From contig CAWBTU010000006.1 of NCBI GenBank assembly GCA_963791805.1, positions 1,364,001-1,428,000 of the forward strand: a DNA stretch of 64,000 nt, read 5' to 3'. This stretch comes from JACMJL01 sp963791805 (GTDB taxonomy: Bacteria; Bacillota; Clostridia; Clostridiales; Clostridiaceae). Below the pieces are notes generated by a model. That model searched no databases. It worked only from the letters and a program-made list of their open reading frames with translations, and was not told the origin of the DNA. The position numbers were made by a program, and so were the translations under genes. How positions within the stretch are numbered: position 1 is the first letter of the stretch; each line of letters opens with the position of its first letter. Of the stretch, positions 1-9,072 are shown in pieces.

Positions 1-413
1 CGAATATATAGGAACCAGTATTAATTGTTGCAATCAATTCCATAAGGAAACAAATGGTTTCAATAACTAGAGCTATCTTGAAAAAATTACCAATCTTATT
101 GTACTGTGCGATTTTTGAATCTGTATCTGTATACATTTCAAAAGGACCGTCTGCTGTTTTTTTCTTCAAATAAACCCATCTCCACCACTGACCAACGACT
201 TGTACTCCTAAATCCTCCATAAAAGATGAATAAGCATCTTTATCACCACTCCAATTATCAAGCAAATCTATCTGATAGTTGTATTCTCCTGGCTCACATG
301 GCTCAAAGTATAGAATCCAAGGAAGAATTTTTGAAGCCCCATCCATCTAAAGACATTTCTTTTAGCCAATCTTCTTCTTCATCTTTGTCATAATATAATT
401 TAAATTTTAACAT
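1..413 (-). pseudogene. DUF2812 protein, frameshifted, 3' end off the window
   Basis: The minus strand starts at ATG 413 and encodes a DUF2812-like protein of the kind usually paired with PadR regulators (start MLKFKLYYDKDEEEDWL, later EPCEPGEYNYQIDLLDN and a hydrophobic segment near the window edge). The frame breaks twice: after GWGFK, in the T-run at 328-332, and again at the AAA at 305-307. Restoring one base at each place gives a continuous reading through GWGFKKFFLGFYTFEP. The start lies inside the 3' end of the upstream padR gene (14-bp overlap), which suggests translational coupling. DUF2812 proteins are thought to be membrane proteins of unknown function. Whether this is true decay or homopolymer sequencing error is open. 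Confidence 0.7.
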
Positions 414-738
414 ATATTCGCATCCTCCTAAGCATCCATTTTTTTGCGTTATTTACAAGTTCCTTCAACCTTTTTACTTCATTCTGAAATACTTCCGTTC
501 CTATATTGGTAATCAGATATTCTTTTTTCTTTCTTGATTCTTTATCCTCGCTATATAAGCTAATCCATCCTTTTTTTAGCATTGCATTAATAGCACCATA
601 TAAGGTTCCAGGTCCTAATATGACCCTTCCATCTGTCATTTCACTTACATCTTGAATAATGCCATATCCGTGGTTTGGTGTTCGTGCAGCCAATAAAATA
701 TAAAATAAAGCCTCAGTCAAAGGTGTACTATTATCCAA
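400..738 (-). CDS. PadR family transcriptional regulator
   Basis: This 112-residue protein has the PadR winged-helix pattern: LTEALFYILLAARTPNHGYGI at the N-terminus, then LGPGTLYGAINAMLKKGWI as the recognition region and a short charged C-terminal helix. PadR proteins are dimeric repressors that often control neighbouring membrane protein genes. It overlaps the DUF2812 gene by 14 bp and so forms a two-gene operon with it. A palindrome over its own promoter (758-805) suggests autoregulation. The effector cannot be read from sequence. Confidence 0.9.
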   Translation of the reverse strand: MDNSTPLTEALFYILLAARTPNHGYGIIQDVSEMTDGRVILGPGTLYGAINAMLKKGWISLYSEDKESRKKKEYLITNIGTEVFQNEVKRLKELVNNAKKWMLRRMRIYVKI

Positions 739-757
739 ATCTATCTACCTCCGTTCT

Positions 758-805
758 ATCGTGTGACGATATATTAAATATATCACCTGCCGATATATAT
801 GTCAA
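758..805 (-). promoter_or_regulatory. padR promoter with overlapping palindromic operator
   Basis: On the minus strand, TTGACA (805-800) and TATATT (782-777) are separated by exactly 17 bases. A 37-bp imperfect palindrome (758-794), running from ATCG to CGAT with the core GATATATTxAATATATC, covers the -10 and spacer. This arrangement fits a PadR autorepression site. The promoter is seen directly; its use by PadR is inferred. Confidence 0.65.
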
Positions 806-1062
806 TAATTTTTATAGGACTTGAGAATAGCAACAGAACTTGGCAGAAAACTTACAATTTATGTAAGGGATCAGGTGCCTTTCAAAAATTGGAGTAGTTT
901 TTGTTGATAATAGAATCATCAATAAAAGGAAATGCAGGATTTGATGCTTGTACTGGTTTATATGAAGATTATTATCTTACATATAAAATTGATAAATAGA
1001 GTATGTTATGATAGGAGATGAGTAAAGCAAAAGAAATATAACTAGTATAGTATGTTAATTTT
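806..1062. other. Intergenic stretch without a recognisable gene
   Basis: This lies between the divergent padR promoter and the phosphoesterase gene. A short open stretch on the plus strand near 908-999 ends in TAG and encodes about 30 residues (GNAGFDACTGLYEDYY). It has no start codon or ribosome-binding site, so it is at most a gene remnant. Nothing else is recognised. Confidence 0.4.
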
Positions 1063-1079
1063 TTGAGGAGGTGCACAAT

Positions 1080-1598
1080 ATGTCAAAGGTTTTTATTACT
1101 GCAGATACACATTTTGGCGATAACAACATAATTATATTTGAAAAACGACCATTTTCAAGCATTGAAGATATGGATAAGCAGATGATTGCTTCATGGAATA
1201 ACTTAGTGCATGAGGATGATATGGTATTTCATCTTGGCGATGTTGGTTTGTATCCATTATTGAAAATGAAGGATATTATTAAGCAGTTGAACGGAAAAAA
1301 AATACTGATTATGGGCAATCATGATAATTATCTAACATTAAGGGAGTGGATGGAATGTGGATTTGATGAAGTATATAAATATCCAATTATCTATAACGAG
1401 TTTATAGTAATGCAACATCAGCCTCCACAGTATATTAATTCTGCGACTCCGTTTTTCTACCTGTATGGACATGTTCATGGAACAGAGATGTATCCAACTG
1501 TTACGAAACAGTCAGCATGTGTTAGTGTAGAACGATGGAATTATGCTCCAGTTGAGTTTGGGCATTTGAAAAAATGTGTAGATGAGCTACCTAAGTAG
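1080..1598 (+). CDS. Calcineurin-like metallophosphoesterase
   Basis: This is a 172-residue cytoplasmic phosphoesterase. All metal-binding motifs of the fold are visible: D-x-H (ADTHFGD, residues 8-14), GDVG (53-56), GNHD (79-82) and GHVHG (130-134). Small proteins of this kind act on phosphodiester or nucleotide substrates with two metal ions; the substrate here is unknown. ATG 1080 is chosen because GAGGAGG sits just upstream at good spacing. The GTG at 1071 lies within that ribosome-binding site. The gene stands alone and is convergent with the broken YkgJ gene. Confidence 0.9.
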   Translation: MSKVFITADTHFGDNNIIIFEKRPFSSIEDMDKQMIASWNNLVHEDDMVFHLGDVGLYPLLKMKDIIKQLNGKKILIMGNHDNYLTLREWMECGFDEVYKYPIIYNEFIVMQHQPPQYINSATPFFYLYGHVHGTEMYPTVTKQSACVSVERWNYAPVEFGHLKKCVDELPK

Positions 1599-1635
1599 AA
1601 ATTTGTTAAGAGCCATCAACCAAGCAGGTATGAAC

Positions 1636-2395
1636 TTACCTTGGTTTCTTAAACTTTTTATCAAAATCCACAATAGATACTCCCAATTCGTTCACAATGA
1701 AATGCTTGTATAAATAATAAATAAGAGGAAATTCAGGATTTATTGCAGCAATATTTCCTTTTTTATCATGAGTTATGGACAAATCGGTATTTTCATATAA
1801 TAATTCTGTAACATCACAAAGTATCACATCAAAGTTATTGTCATTAAGAATATCCCCATATTTATGACAAGCAATGCCCACTGCACCTTCCTCTGGACTT
1901 GGATAATGATAAGTAGCTCCAAATATCTGCATTTAAAGGGTCTAAATTCGTAGATTTGGCACAATTGAGTATTTTCATCAAAAAAAATACAAGGAAAACT
2001 TGTTTTATCTATTGAAGAGTTAATTTTTTCAATATCATTATCAGACGCATTTAACAAAAGTGCAGTAGTTCTGGATACTCTTTTTCAAACTTTGTCCAAT
2101 ATTTATCTACTCTTTTTATTAGATTATTTAATTTTTCCACTTCCCATTTTGCTAATTCATTTAGAATTAAGTCAAATTCAATACTTTGAATGGTGAAATA
2201 ATCAAAACAGCAATCGTTACAGCCTGGAACACATAAGGAAATCCCATTATTTGTTTCACGATGCATTTTAAGATCGTACTCTAGTTGACTATAAATTTTA
2301 AGTTTAGCAGCGGCTTGGCTTTCTTCATGAATATCAGGATGGCAAAGCTTTTTTTTCTTCCCACTCATGCAAAAACACAAATCATTTCTTCCCAT
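1636..2395 (-). pseudogene. YkgJ-type cysteine-cluster protein with SEC-C motif, two frameshifts
   Basis: Three overlapping minus-strand frames read as one protein. It has an N-terminal SEC-C zinc motif (GRNDLCFCMSGKKKKLC), then a YkgJ/UPF0153-type cysteine cluster (CVPGCNDCCFDYF, later FPCIFFDE and FRPFKCR) and a C-terminal tail. The frame breaks at the AAAA at 2056-2059 and near 1926; adding one base at each joins the frames. YkgJ-like proteins are proposed Fe/Zn-binding proteins of unknown role. Start ATG 2395. The two losses are single bases, so sequencing error is a real alternative to decay. Confidence 0.75.
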
Positions 2396-2604
2396 ACTTA
2401 ATCTCCTATTTGTATAATATGTAAAAATATATTTCTATAATATATTAGATTTTTAAGTAAATCAATAGTGTTCTTATCAATACTCATTGAGAAAAAGGGA
2501 CTAGTTTATAGATTATATTGGTAATAAATATTACTTTTTTAGAGATAATAAAGTATAATTAGCATATACTTTTATAACTTTTGTATTTGGAAAGGATTGA
2601 TTCT

Positions 2605-2792
2605 ATGCCTTTTATGGAGAATATAAAGCAGTTATAGATATAAATACTTGTGAAATAATAGATGGACAATTACCAAAGAAGCAATTGAGGTTAGTTCTAG
2701 CTTGGAATGAGCTTCATCAAGAAGAATTAAGAGCTGATTGGGCACTAGCTATGGAAAGTGAATTACCATTTAAAATAGAACCGTTAAAGTGA
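2605..2792 (+). pseudogene. DUF4160 protein with internal deletion
   Basis: An ATG CCT start at 2605, behind GGAAAGG, opens a frame that stops early. A second frame carries the C-terminal two thirds of a DUF4160 protein (YGEYKAVIDINT, then GQLPKKQLRLVLAWNELH, ending KIEPLK). The conserved N-terminal segment of about 35 residues is missing and the frame changes across the gap, so an internal deletion removed it. DUF4160 genes commonly sit directly before DUF2442 genes, as here (13 bases between them). The pair is often listed as a putative toxin-antitoxin-like module, but the function is unproven. Confidence 0.7.
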
Positions 2793-2805
2793 AGGGGGGG
2801 ATAGT

Positions 2806-3054
2806 ATGTATTTATCAGTTAAAGAAGTTAAACCGTTAGATGAGTATAAATTATTAGTAACTTTTGAAAATGGCGAAGTAAAATTATTTGATATGAATCC
2901 ATATCTAAATAAAGGAATTTTTAAAGAGTTAAAGGATATATCCTTGTTTAAGTCTGCAAAAGTTAATTTCGACACTGTAGAATGGGAGAATGAGGCAGAT
3001 ATAGACCCTGAGACACTGTATGAAGATAGTATCCCATATAGTATGGTTGACTGA
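2806..3054 (+). CDS. DUF2442 domain protein
   Basis: This is an 82-residue protein with the DUF2442 pattern: VKEVKPLDEYKLLVTFENGE at the start, LFDMNPYL in the middle, and VEWENEADIDPETLYEDSI near the end. It starts at ATG 2806 behind AAGGGGGGG. It follows a disrupted DUF4160 gene, its usual partner, so it now appears orphaned. A terminator follows at 3081. If the pair is a toxin-antitoxin module, this would be the surviving, probably harmless or antitoxin half; that is inference. Confidence 0.8.
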   Translation: MYLSVKEVKPLDEYKLLVTFENGEVKLFDMNPYLNKGIFKELKDISLFKSAKVNFDTVEWENEADIDPETLYEDSIPYSMVD

Positions 3055-3080
3055 AAAGTATAGTCTTAAAAATAAATAGT

Positions 3081-3116
3081 AGTCTTCTTATCTTTGGGTA
3101 AGGGGACTTTTTATTT
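3081..3116 (+). terminator. Intrinsic terminator after DUF2442 gene
   Basis: A 10-bp stem (3081-3090 with 3099-3108, including G-T pairs) and an 8-base loop are followed by a T-rich run. Confidence 0.65.
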
Positions 3117-3209
3117 TGAAAAAATAGCAGCTTGAATTTATACAAAATATATAAATTAAAAGAACTTTTAAGTTTTTCTTTCGTCTTATACAAAGAGGTG
3201 AGATTTTAC

Positions 3210-3649
3210 ATGAAGAAAAGATTAAGTCTACTAACTATTACTTTGTTATTTTCTTGCATTTTGGTATTTGCATTCACAGGTTGTTCAAAAGCCCATACAC
3301 AATTATCCGATTCACAAAAACTATCATTAGAGCCAAAACAAGTAGTAGAAAATTATTTTAAATATTGGAATGAAAAAAATAGTAAGGGAGTTCTTTCAAC
3401 CTTAACAGAAAGGTACTCTAAGTATAATATGAACTGGGAATTTGAAAATTTAAAATCTGTTAAGCTTAATAGCATAGTAGAAGAATCTAATACAGAGCTT
3501 GAAGTAGATATATAAAGTTGAATATGAACTTAAAAATAAGAAAGATGGAATTAGCTCACAGGATAGTGGAAAGAATACATGGTCCTTTACCCTTATTAGA
3601 AAAGATAAAAATTCACCTTGGTTAATTGATAATTATGGTGAAGGCTAAG
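3210..3649 (+). pseudogene. Lipoprotein with DUF4829-like domain, frameshifted
   Basis: The protein starts at ATG 3210 (MKKRLSLLTITLLFSCI) with a lipoprotein signal peptide ending in the lipobox FTGC. It is followed by PKQVVENYFKYWNEKNSKG, a pattern typical of small NTF2-like/DUF4829 lipoproteins. The first frame ends at 3515. The adjacent frame continues as KVEYELKNKKDGIS to NYGEG and stops at 3649. Removing one T in the TATATA at about 3508-3513 restores one protein of about 146 residues. The role is unknown; it would be anchored to the outside of the membrane. Confidence 0.7.
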
Positions 3650-3822
3650 TTTCAAGATTTTAGAACCACTTTTTTTTAACATAGCTAAATTTAAAAATGC
3701 AAAAGATATATAGTTTTATTTTTTTTATATACAATCTTTAATTTCTCGTAAGAAAAAAGTTAAATTTGAAAATTCATCTTCATATAAAATTTAATCATAG
3801 AATAATTAAGGAGTTGGAATTT

Positions 3823-5761
3823 ATGAAGATGAAAGTAAAAAGATTTATGGCAGTATTCTTAAGTGTTATGGTAATAATCTTAGGGGTACATAGTGAGGTT
3901 TTTGGAAAGGAAATTGAGAAGAAGCCTGTAGGGGTAAATAACAGTGAGAATTTACAGCAATTTATAGATGATTTTTTTAAGAAAGATATGAAGAAGTATT
4001 CAGTTCCAGGAGCAGCTATAGTTGTTGTTAAGGATGGAAAAGAAGTGTTAAAAAAGGGCTTTGGGTACAGTAATCTTGAAGAGAAAGGTAGCAGTAGATC
4101 CAGATAAAACTCTTTTTCCAGCAGCATCAGTAAGTAAATTGTTTACTGCAACAGCTATAATGCAACTGCAGGAAGCAGGAAAAATAGATTTAAATAAAAA
4201 TATTAATGAATTATATAAAGCCTTATAAGGTTATAAATAATTATGATAAGAACCAGTTACCTGTAGTAATTTATTAACTCATTCTAGTGGAGTTGATGAA
4301 GCTAGTGAACTTAATGGTAGTACTAGAGATGAAAAGTCAATAAAATCACAGGAATATTTTATGGACAATCATCTTCCAAAGGTAGTAAGGGAACCGAATA
4401 CTGTTAGTAGATATTGCAATGAAGGATATAATCTTCTTGGATATATTGTAGAAAAGGTTTCAGGTATTTCTTACGAGGAATATGTAAAGAAAAATATATT
4501 AGCACCTTTAAAAATGGATAGTAGCTTAGTTCGATTGAAAAATAGTAATACAGCTAAGGGCTATGAGTTTTCAAAGGGTAACTATAAAGAAATTCCCCTA
4601 GCTTATCAATATACCTCAGGCTCATCTGGAATAATTGCACCGGTTAAAGATATGGAAAACTTTATGATGGCGCAATTAAATAATGGGCAATTTCAGGAAA
4701 ATAGGATTCTAAAGGAAGAAACCTCAATAAAAATGAAAGCTAAGCAATTCTCAAATAGTGATAGCTTACCTGGAATGGGATTAGGCTTTATAAGAAGTAA
4801 TAGAAATGGACAGGAAATAATAAAGCATGAAGGTGGACTACCAGGGTATACTACTACAATGTTTTTAATGCCAAAGGAGAATTTGGGAATATACGTGGCA
4901 ACCAATTCATTAAGTGCACTTCCTTTTAACTTTGAAGAAGAATTTTTAAATTATTTTTATCCTACCACTAATAATAGCTTTAATGAGATAAAAAAAGATT
5001 CAACTAAGGATTTTAGTAAATATGAAGGAACCTTCAGAAATTATGATGGAATATCAAAAAGTAATATTATGAAGATTGGTTTTCTATTTGATCCTTCAAT
5101 GGATATGAAAATTATAGATAATAAAGACGGCACTTTAACTCTTAAGGAGTATACTCAAGCTAAGGAGAAAATCACAACGACACTTGTTGAAAAGAAAAAT
5201 GGGGTATTTGCAAGAAAAGATGGACGAGGAGATTTCGCCTTTAAGTTAAATAATAAAGGAAAAGTAACCTATGCATTTAATGATATTAGCCATAATTCCT
5301 TTGAAAAGATAAGTTTTTTTCAGGGAAGAATCTTCAATATAGCTATATTTGCTTTAGCTATGGTTATGTTCCTTATCAATATAATTGTAACAATAGTTTT
5401 GTTTATAAGAAGAAAGTTCAAAAAAATAAAGGACAAAAGTTGTAGGAGTATTAAATTAAATAGGGCAGCAAACTTAGTCATTGGTATGCTTAATATAGTT
5501 GGAATATTAGGAGCAATTATAATTGCAATGACTATGATTACAAATAATGAGTTTACCTTTGCATGGCTACTTTATACTTTTTTAGGATTTTTAATAGTAT
5601 CAACGGTTTTAAGTATTTTTGGATTAATTATCTTAATATATAATTGGGTTAAAAAGACTGGGAGAAAATCAGAAAAAATTTATTTTTCAATGATGACAAT
5701 AACTAATTTTATTTTTATATGGTTTATATCTTACTTTAACTTTCTAGGATTTAAAATATGA
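3823..5761 (+). pseudogene. Membrane-anchored serine hydrolase (beta-lactamase/PBP4-like), multiply frameshifted
   Basis: The start ATG 3823 follows AAGGAG and gives a signal peptide. The N-terminal hydrolase part reads VPGAAIVVVKDGKEVL, then in another frame SVSKLFTATA (the SxxK catalytic motif), LLTHSSGVD, and YCNEGYNLLG (the YxN motif). The KHEGGLPGY stretch near 4830 is the third motif. The C-terminal part (about 5330-5750) has four or more membrane helices. At least three indels fall between 4085 and 4275, so no full-length product is made. An open frame from 4361 could still give the C-terminal half. It sits directly upstream of a two-component system, a common layout for regulated peptidases. 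Confidence 0.8.
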
Positions 5762-5805
5762 TATAATTTTATTGAAAATAGGTGTCTGATGGGGGAAATA
5801 AGCTT

Positions 5806-6501
5806 ATGTTTAATGTACTTATTGTAGATGATGAAGTGGAAATAATTGAACTTATAGAAGTATACCTACAAAATGATGGTTACAAGGTATTTAAGGCCAC
5901 AAATGGAGTAGATGCACTTAATATAATTAATGAGGAAAAGATTCATATTGTGGTTTTAGATATAATGATGCCTGGCATAGATGGCCTCCAGGTTTGCATG
6001 AAGATTAGAAAAGAGTACAATATTCCAATTATAATGCTTAGTGCAAAGGGACAAGACATGGATAAAATACAAGGCTTATCTACGGGCGCAGATGACTATA
6101 TGGTAAAACCCTTTAACCCAATGGAACTTCTCGCTAGGGTGAAGGCTCAATTAAGGAGATATGTATATCTTAATGAAAATCACAAGGCACTTAATAATGA
6201 AGAGATTATTGAAATAAAAGGGGTTAATATAAACAAAAGAAATCACAAGGTTCATTTATTGGGCACAGAGCTAAAATTAACCCCAATAGAATATGAGATA
6301 TTGCTGCTACTGGCTAGTAACAGCGGTAAAGTATATAGTGCTGAGGATATCTTTAAAGAGGTATGGAAGGAAAAATATTTAGAGGGAAATAACACTGTTA
6401 TGGTTCATATATGGAGATTAAGAGAAAAATTAGAAGATATGCCGAAAGAACCTAAAATATTAGAAACAGTTTGGGGAGTTGGATATAAGATTGAAGAGTA
6501 A
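5806..6501 (+). CDS. OmpR/VanR-type response regulator
   Basis: This 231-residue regulator has a receiver domain (VDDEVEIIELIEVY, phosphoacceptor in VVLDIMMPGIDG, LSAKGQDMDK, DDYMVKPF) and a C-terminal winged helix (LTPIEYEILLLLASN ... NTVMVHIWRLREKL ... WGVGYKI). ATG 5806 is chosen because GGGGGA lies nine bases upstream. It overlaps the sensor kinase gene by about 11 bp. It closely resembles the VanR-like regulator at 48.5 kb (both contain WKEKYL and NNTVM), so the two pairs are paralogous. The likely target is the serine hydrolase region just upstream. Confidence 0.92.
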   Translation: MFNVLIVDDEVEIIELIEVYLQNDGYKVFKATNGVDALNIINEEKIHIVVLDIMMPGIDGLQVCMKIRKEYNIPIIMLSAKGQDMDKIQGLSTGADDYMVKPFNPMELLARVKAQLRRYVYLNENHKALNNEEIIEIKGVNINKRNHKVHLLGTELKLTPIEYEILLLLASNSGKVYSAEDIFKEVWKEKYLEGNNTVMVHIWRLREKLEDMPKEPKILETVWGVGYKIEE

Positions 6502-7585
6502 TAGTATTAAATACAATATACTAGCAAATTTCTTTATAGCTGCAACATTGTCCATAGTTTCCACCATAGTAATAGTTTTTTCAGTAATTCTGGGGCTAGA
6601 TATTTTTCTCTCTAGTCTTTATATGAAATTTACTAATGCTTATAATACCAATAGTTTATTTGTGCTAGCGTTTCTTATAGGGGTTTTTGTAGTCTTTATA
6701 TTTCTAATGTGTTTAATATTTGTTATAAGAATGAACAAAATTACTGATTATATAGAAGAAATCTCACAGAATTTAAATAAGGTGTCTAATTTAAATATGG
6801 ACATAAATATACCTATTAGAAGGAAAGATGAGCTAGGAGCCTTAGCTTCAGATGCGAATAAAATGGCATATAGTATAAAAGAACTTATGGAAAAAGAAAG
6901 ACAGTGGGAAAAGCAGAAGAACAACTTGATTACAAATTTATCCCATGATTTAAGGACGCCTCTTACATCTATTCTTGGATTTTTAGGGTTAATTGAAAAG
7001 GGGAATTATAAAAATGAGGAGGAGCTACAGCATTATTGTGAAGTCTCCTTAAGTAAAGCAAAGGAATTAAAGAGCTCAGTGGATCAACTTTTTGAGTTTA
7101 CAAGGATAAGTAATGGAGATGTAAATTTAAATAAATCAAGTATAAATCTACACCAATTAATAGAACAAGCTACCATTGGCTTCATACCATCTTTTGAGGA
7201 AAGTGGAATGGAATGTAGAATATTCTCAAAAGATACAAGCCTAGTAATAAATGCAGATGCTATCTTACTAGTTAGAGTATTTGAAAATATAATATGTAAT
7301 GCCATTAAGTACGGTAGCGAGGGAAAATATTTAGATATAAATGTAGAAAAACAAAACAATATGGTTGCAGTTAACTTTGTGAATTATGGAAACATGATAG
7401 AAGAAGAAAACTTGAAAAATTTATTCCAAAGATTATATAGGGTAGAAAAATCCTGTGATAAAAAAGAGGGAACTGGACTTGGACTTGCAATTGTAAAAAC
7501 AATAGTGGAATTGCATAAGGGTGATATAGAGGTTAGAAGTTCTAGAGAAAAAACAGAATTTGAAATAAGGTTACAAATTAATTAG
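6491..7585 (+). CDS. VanS-type sensor histidine kinase
   Basis: This kinase has two N-terminal membrane helices (residues ~10-40 and ~55-85) with almost no extracellular domain. They are followed by a HAMP-like linker, HisKA (NLSHDLRTPLTSILGF) and HATPase (NAIKYGSEGKY, EGTGLGLAIVKTI). TTG 6491 is preferred: it lies 12 bases after GGGGAG and matches the TTG start of the paralogous kinase at 48.5 kb. TTG 6479 is an alternative. Sensors with such a short outside loop are usually thought to detect envelope or membrane stress. The gene overlaps its response regulator. Confidence 0.88.
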   Translation: MKSNSIKYNILANFFIAATLSIVSTIVIVFSVILGLDIFLSSLYMKFTNAYNTNSLFVLAFLIGVFVVFIFLMCLIFVIRMNKITDYIEEISQNLNKVSNLNMDINIPIRRKDELGALASDANKMAYSIKELMEKERQWEKQKNNLITNLSHDLRTPLTSILGFLGLIEKGNYKNEEELQHYCEVSLSKAKELKSSVDQLFEFTRISNGDVNLNKSSINLHQLIEQATIGFIPSFEESGMECRIFSKDTSLVINADAILLVRVFENIICNAIKYGSEGKYLDINVEKQNNMVAVNFVNYGNMIEEENLKNLFQRLYRVEKSCDKKEGTGLGLAIVKTIVELHKGDIEVRSSREKTEFEIRLQIN

Positions 7586-7651
7586 GACAGCGGAGCTTGT
7601 TAGTAAGTTTTATTGCTCTCTAGTTAAAAGGAAAGATACAATTTTTAATGC

Positions 7652-7690
7652 ACTGTACTATTCAACCATAAATAGTACAGTATTTTTATG
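7652..7690 (+). terminator. Intrinsic terminator after the two-component system
   Basis: A perfect 11-bp stem (ACTGTACTATT at 7652-7662 with its complement at 7671-7681) and an 8-base loop are followed by a T-run. Confidence 0.85.
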
Positions 7691-7898
7691 CTTTTGAATA
7701 AGAAATAAATATGGTTTTCTTTAAAAGTTTTACTTACATCAACCATTTTTTTTGTTAAACTTTTAAAAATAGCCCAACTATTTATGATTTTTTAGAAAGT
7801 ACATAGGCATAATTACAATATATGGAGTATTTAATTGAGCAGTTTTAAATCATTAATTTCATATAAATTCTGAGAATAAGTATTAAGGAGGTAAATCA

Positions 7899-8261
7899 GT
7901 GAACATTGTAAATGAGAAAGTGGAACATATTTTGTTTGGATTTGGTGTTATTACGAAAGTAAAGGAGGATAAAGTTTGGGTGCAGTTTCAGGAGGAGATT
8001 GGAATTAAAGCATTTTTATATCCGGAAGCATTTGAAAAATTTCTAAAAGCTGTGAATCCTGAGTTAAGGAGAAATGCATTTGAGGAAAGCCGTAAATAGC
8101 AAGAGCTGATAGAAATAGAAATAGAAATAGAACTAGTGCATAAAGAAAAGGAACGATAAGCCGAAAAAGAAGCTTCTGAACTAGACGTAAAAAAGGAAAA
8201 ATTGGAGATTCTAAAGAAAAATGTGGCAATAAGGTCAAGGAAGAAGAAAGTTATGAATTAA
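7899..8261 (+). pseudogene. Small coiled-coil protein with two in-frame stops
   Basis: ATG/GTG-type start at 7899 behind AAGGAGG. The first 66 residues (VEHILFGFGVITKVKEDKVWVQF) form a small beta-rich module and end at TAG 8097. The same frame continues past that stop with a charged, helix-forming tail (QELIEIEIEIELVHKEKER), a second stop TAA 8157, and more of the tail (LDVKKEKLEILKKN) to TAA 8259. These are nonsense changes in a conserved frame, not indels. The short 66-residue form may still be made. No family function is recognised. Confidence 0.6.
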
Positions 8262-8408
8262 TTATGGTGGAGCATGGTTTTGATATAAAGAAGTAATTCT
8301 GGACAAGGTGGAGAAAATTCTAGGTTGTATTTGAAGGATAATACGGAATTAGCATTTGAATTAGAAAATTTAATTTGCCATAGGGAATCCATTAATTAGA
8401 ATATACAT

Positions 8409-8614
8409 AAAGGAACAACCTAATATTTTCTGCTAAGAGCTTGTTCGCTGTGCATAGAAAGACTAAGCTGATTAATTTTGAAATTGCTATCCACTCAAAA
8501 CTCGCTGACGCTCAAACATTTCGTGGACTTAACGCAATTTCAAAATTAATCAGCCAAGTCTTTCTAATGCTCGCTCAGACAAGCTCTACGCAGAAAATAT
8601 TAGGTTGTTCCTTT
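8409..8614. repeat. 206-bp near-palindromic element
   Basis: Two arms of about 80 bases are nearly perfect reverse complements. The left arm runs 8409-8488 and the right arm 8534-8614; both outer ends begin AAAGGAACAACCTAATATTT. They enclose a 45-base centre containing ACTCGCTGACGCTCAAACA. Transcribed, it would fold as one very long hairpin. Short open frames here are by-products of the repeat. It resembles a non-coding mobile palindromic element (MITE-like). No target duplication is obvious. Confidence 0.8.
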
Positions 8615-8813
8615 GGCGCGAATGGTTAATATGATATATTGTTATTGGTATATTAGTAATATATTGAATGGACATAACTCCCCATTTAGTAATAAAACAT
8701 ATTTTGTTCAGAGCCCTAATGGAGGAGGCACTACAGATTATTTTAAATATATTATTTTTATAAAAAATTCAAAGGGAGCAACGCCACTTGGAAAGTTATA
8801 ATATATCATGTTG

Positions 8814-8843
8814 TTGCTATTTAAATAAAGAAAGTGTTATAAT
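8814..8843 (+). promoter_or_regulatory. Promoter of the cysS leader
   Basis: A perfect -10 box TATAAT (8838-8843) lies 18 bases after a weaker -35 box TTGCTA (8814-8819). It is about 27 bases upstream of the leader peptide start and about 310 bases upstream of cysS, so the transcript has a long leader. Confidence 0.6.
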
Positions 8844-8869
8844 GACATAAAAAAAGGGGGATTCTTAAA

Positions 8870-8956
8870 ATGATGTGTTGTTGCTGTTGTTATATTGATT
8901 ATTTAATATGTAGCCAATTTAATAACGACAAATCTGCATTTTTAGAAAACAACTAA
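8870..8956 (+). CDS. Cysteine-rich leader peptide of cysS
   Basis: A 28-codon frame starts at ATG 8870 (or ATG 8873) with GGGGG nine bases upstream. It reads MMCCCCCYIDYLIC at the start: five Cys codons in a row (TGT TGT TGC TGT TGT) and a sixth further on. It stops at TAA 8954. It lies between a good promoter and a terminator-like hairpin in front of the cysteinyl-tRNA synthetase gene. This is the layout of a ribosome-mediated attenuation peptide: ribosomes stall on Cys codons when Cys-tRNA is scarce. Function is inferred from layout. Confidence 0.75.
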   Translation: MMCCCCCYIDYLICSQFNNDKSAFLENN

Positions 8957-9008
8957 GTTTATAACTAGTTTTATATGATATATTTTGATTATTATAAGAT
9001 TATTTTAA

Positions 9009-9072
9009 CTGCAGGTTTGTGAACCTGTGGTTTTATATTTATAGAGAAACTGCAGATTGTCTGCAGTTTTTT
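9009..9072 (+). promoter_or_regulatory. Attenuator hairpins in the cysS leader
   Basis: Two hairpins follow the Cys-rich leader peptide. The first pairs 9009-9017 with 9022-9030. The second is an intrinsic terminator: AAACTGCAG (9047-9055), a 5-base loop, CTGCAGTTT (9061-9069), then more T. The self-complementary CTGCAG occurs three times (9009, 9050, 9061), so the first arm can pair with terminator arms in an alternative fold. No T-box consensus (AGGGTGG...) is visible. The simplest reading is transcription attenuation of cysS in response to charged Cys-tRNA. Confidence 0.7.

Noticed and set aside
8441..8801. Two 62-codon open frames in and after the 206-bp palindrome
   Set aside because: The first lies wholly inside the palindrome and the second starts at its edge; neither has a ribosome-binding site or protein-like conservation.
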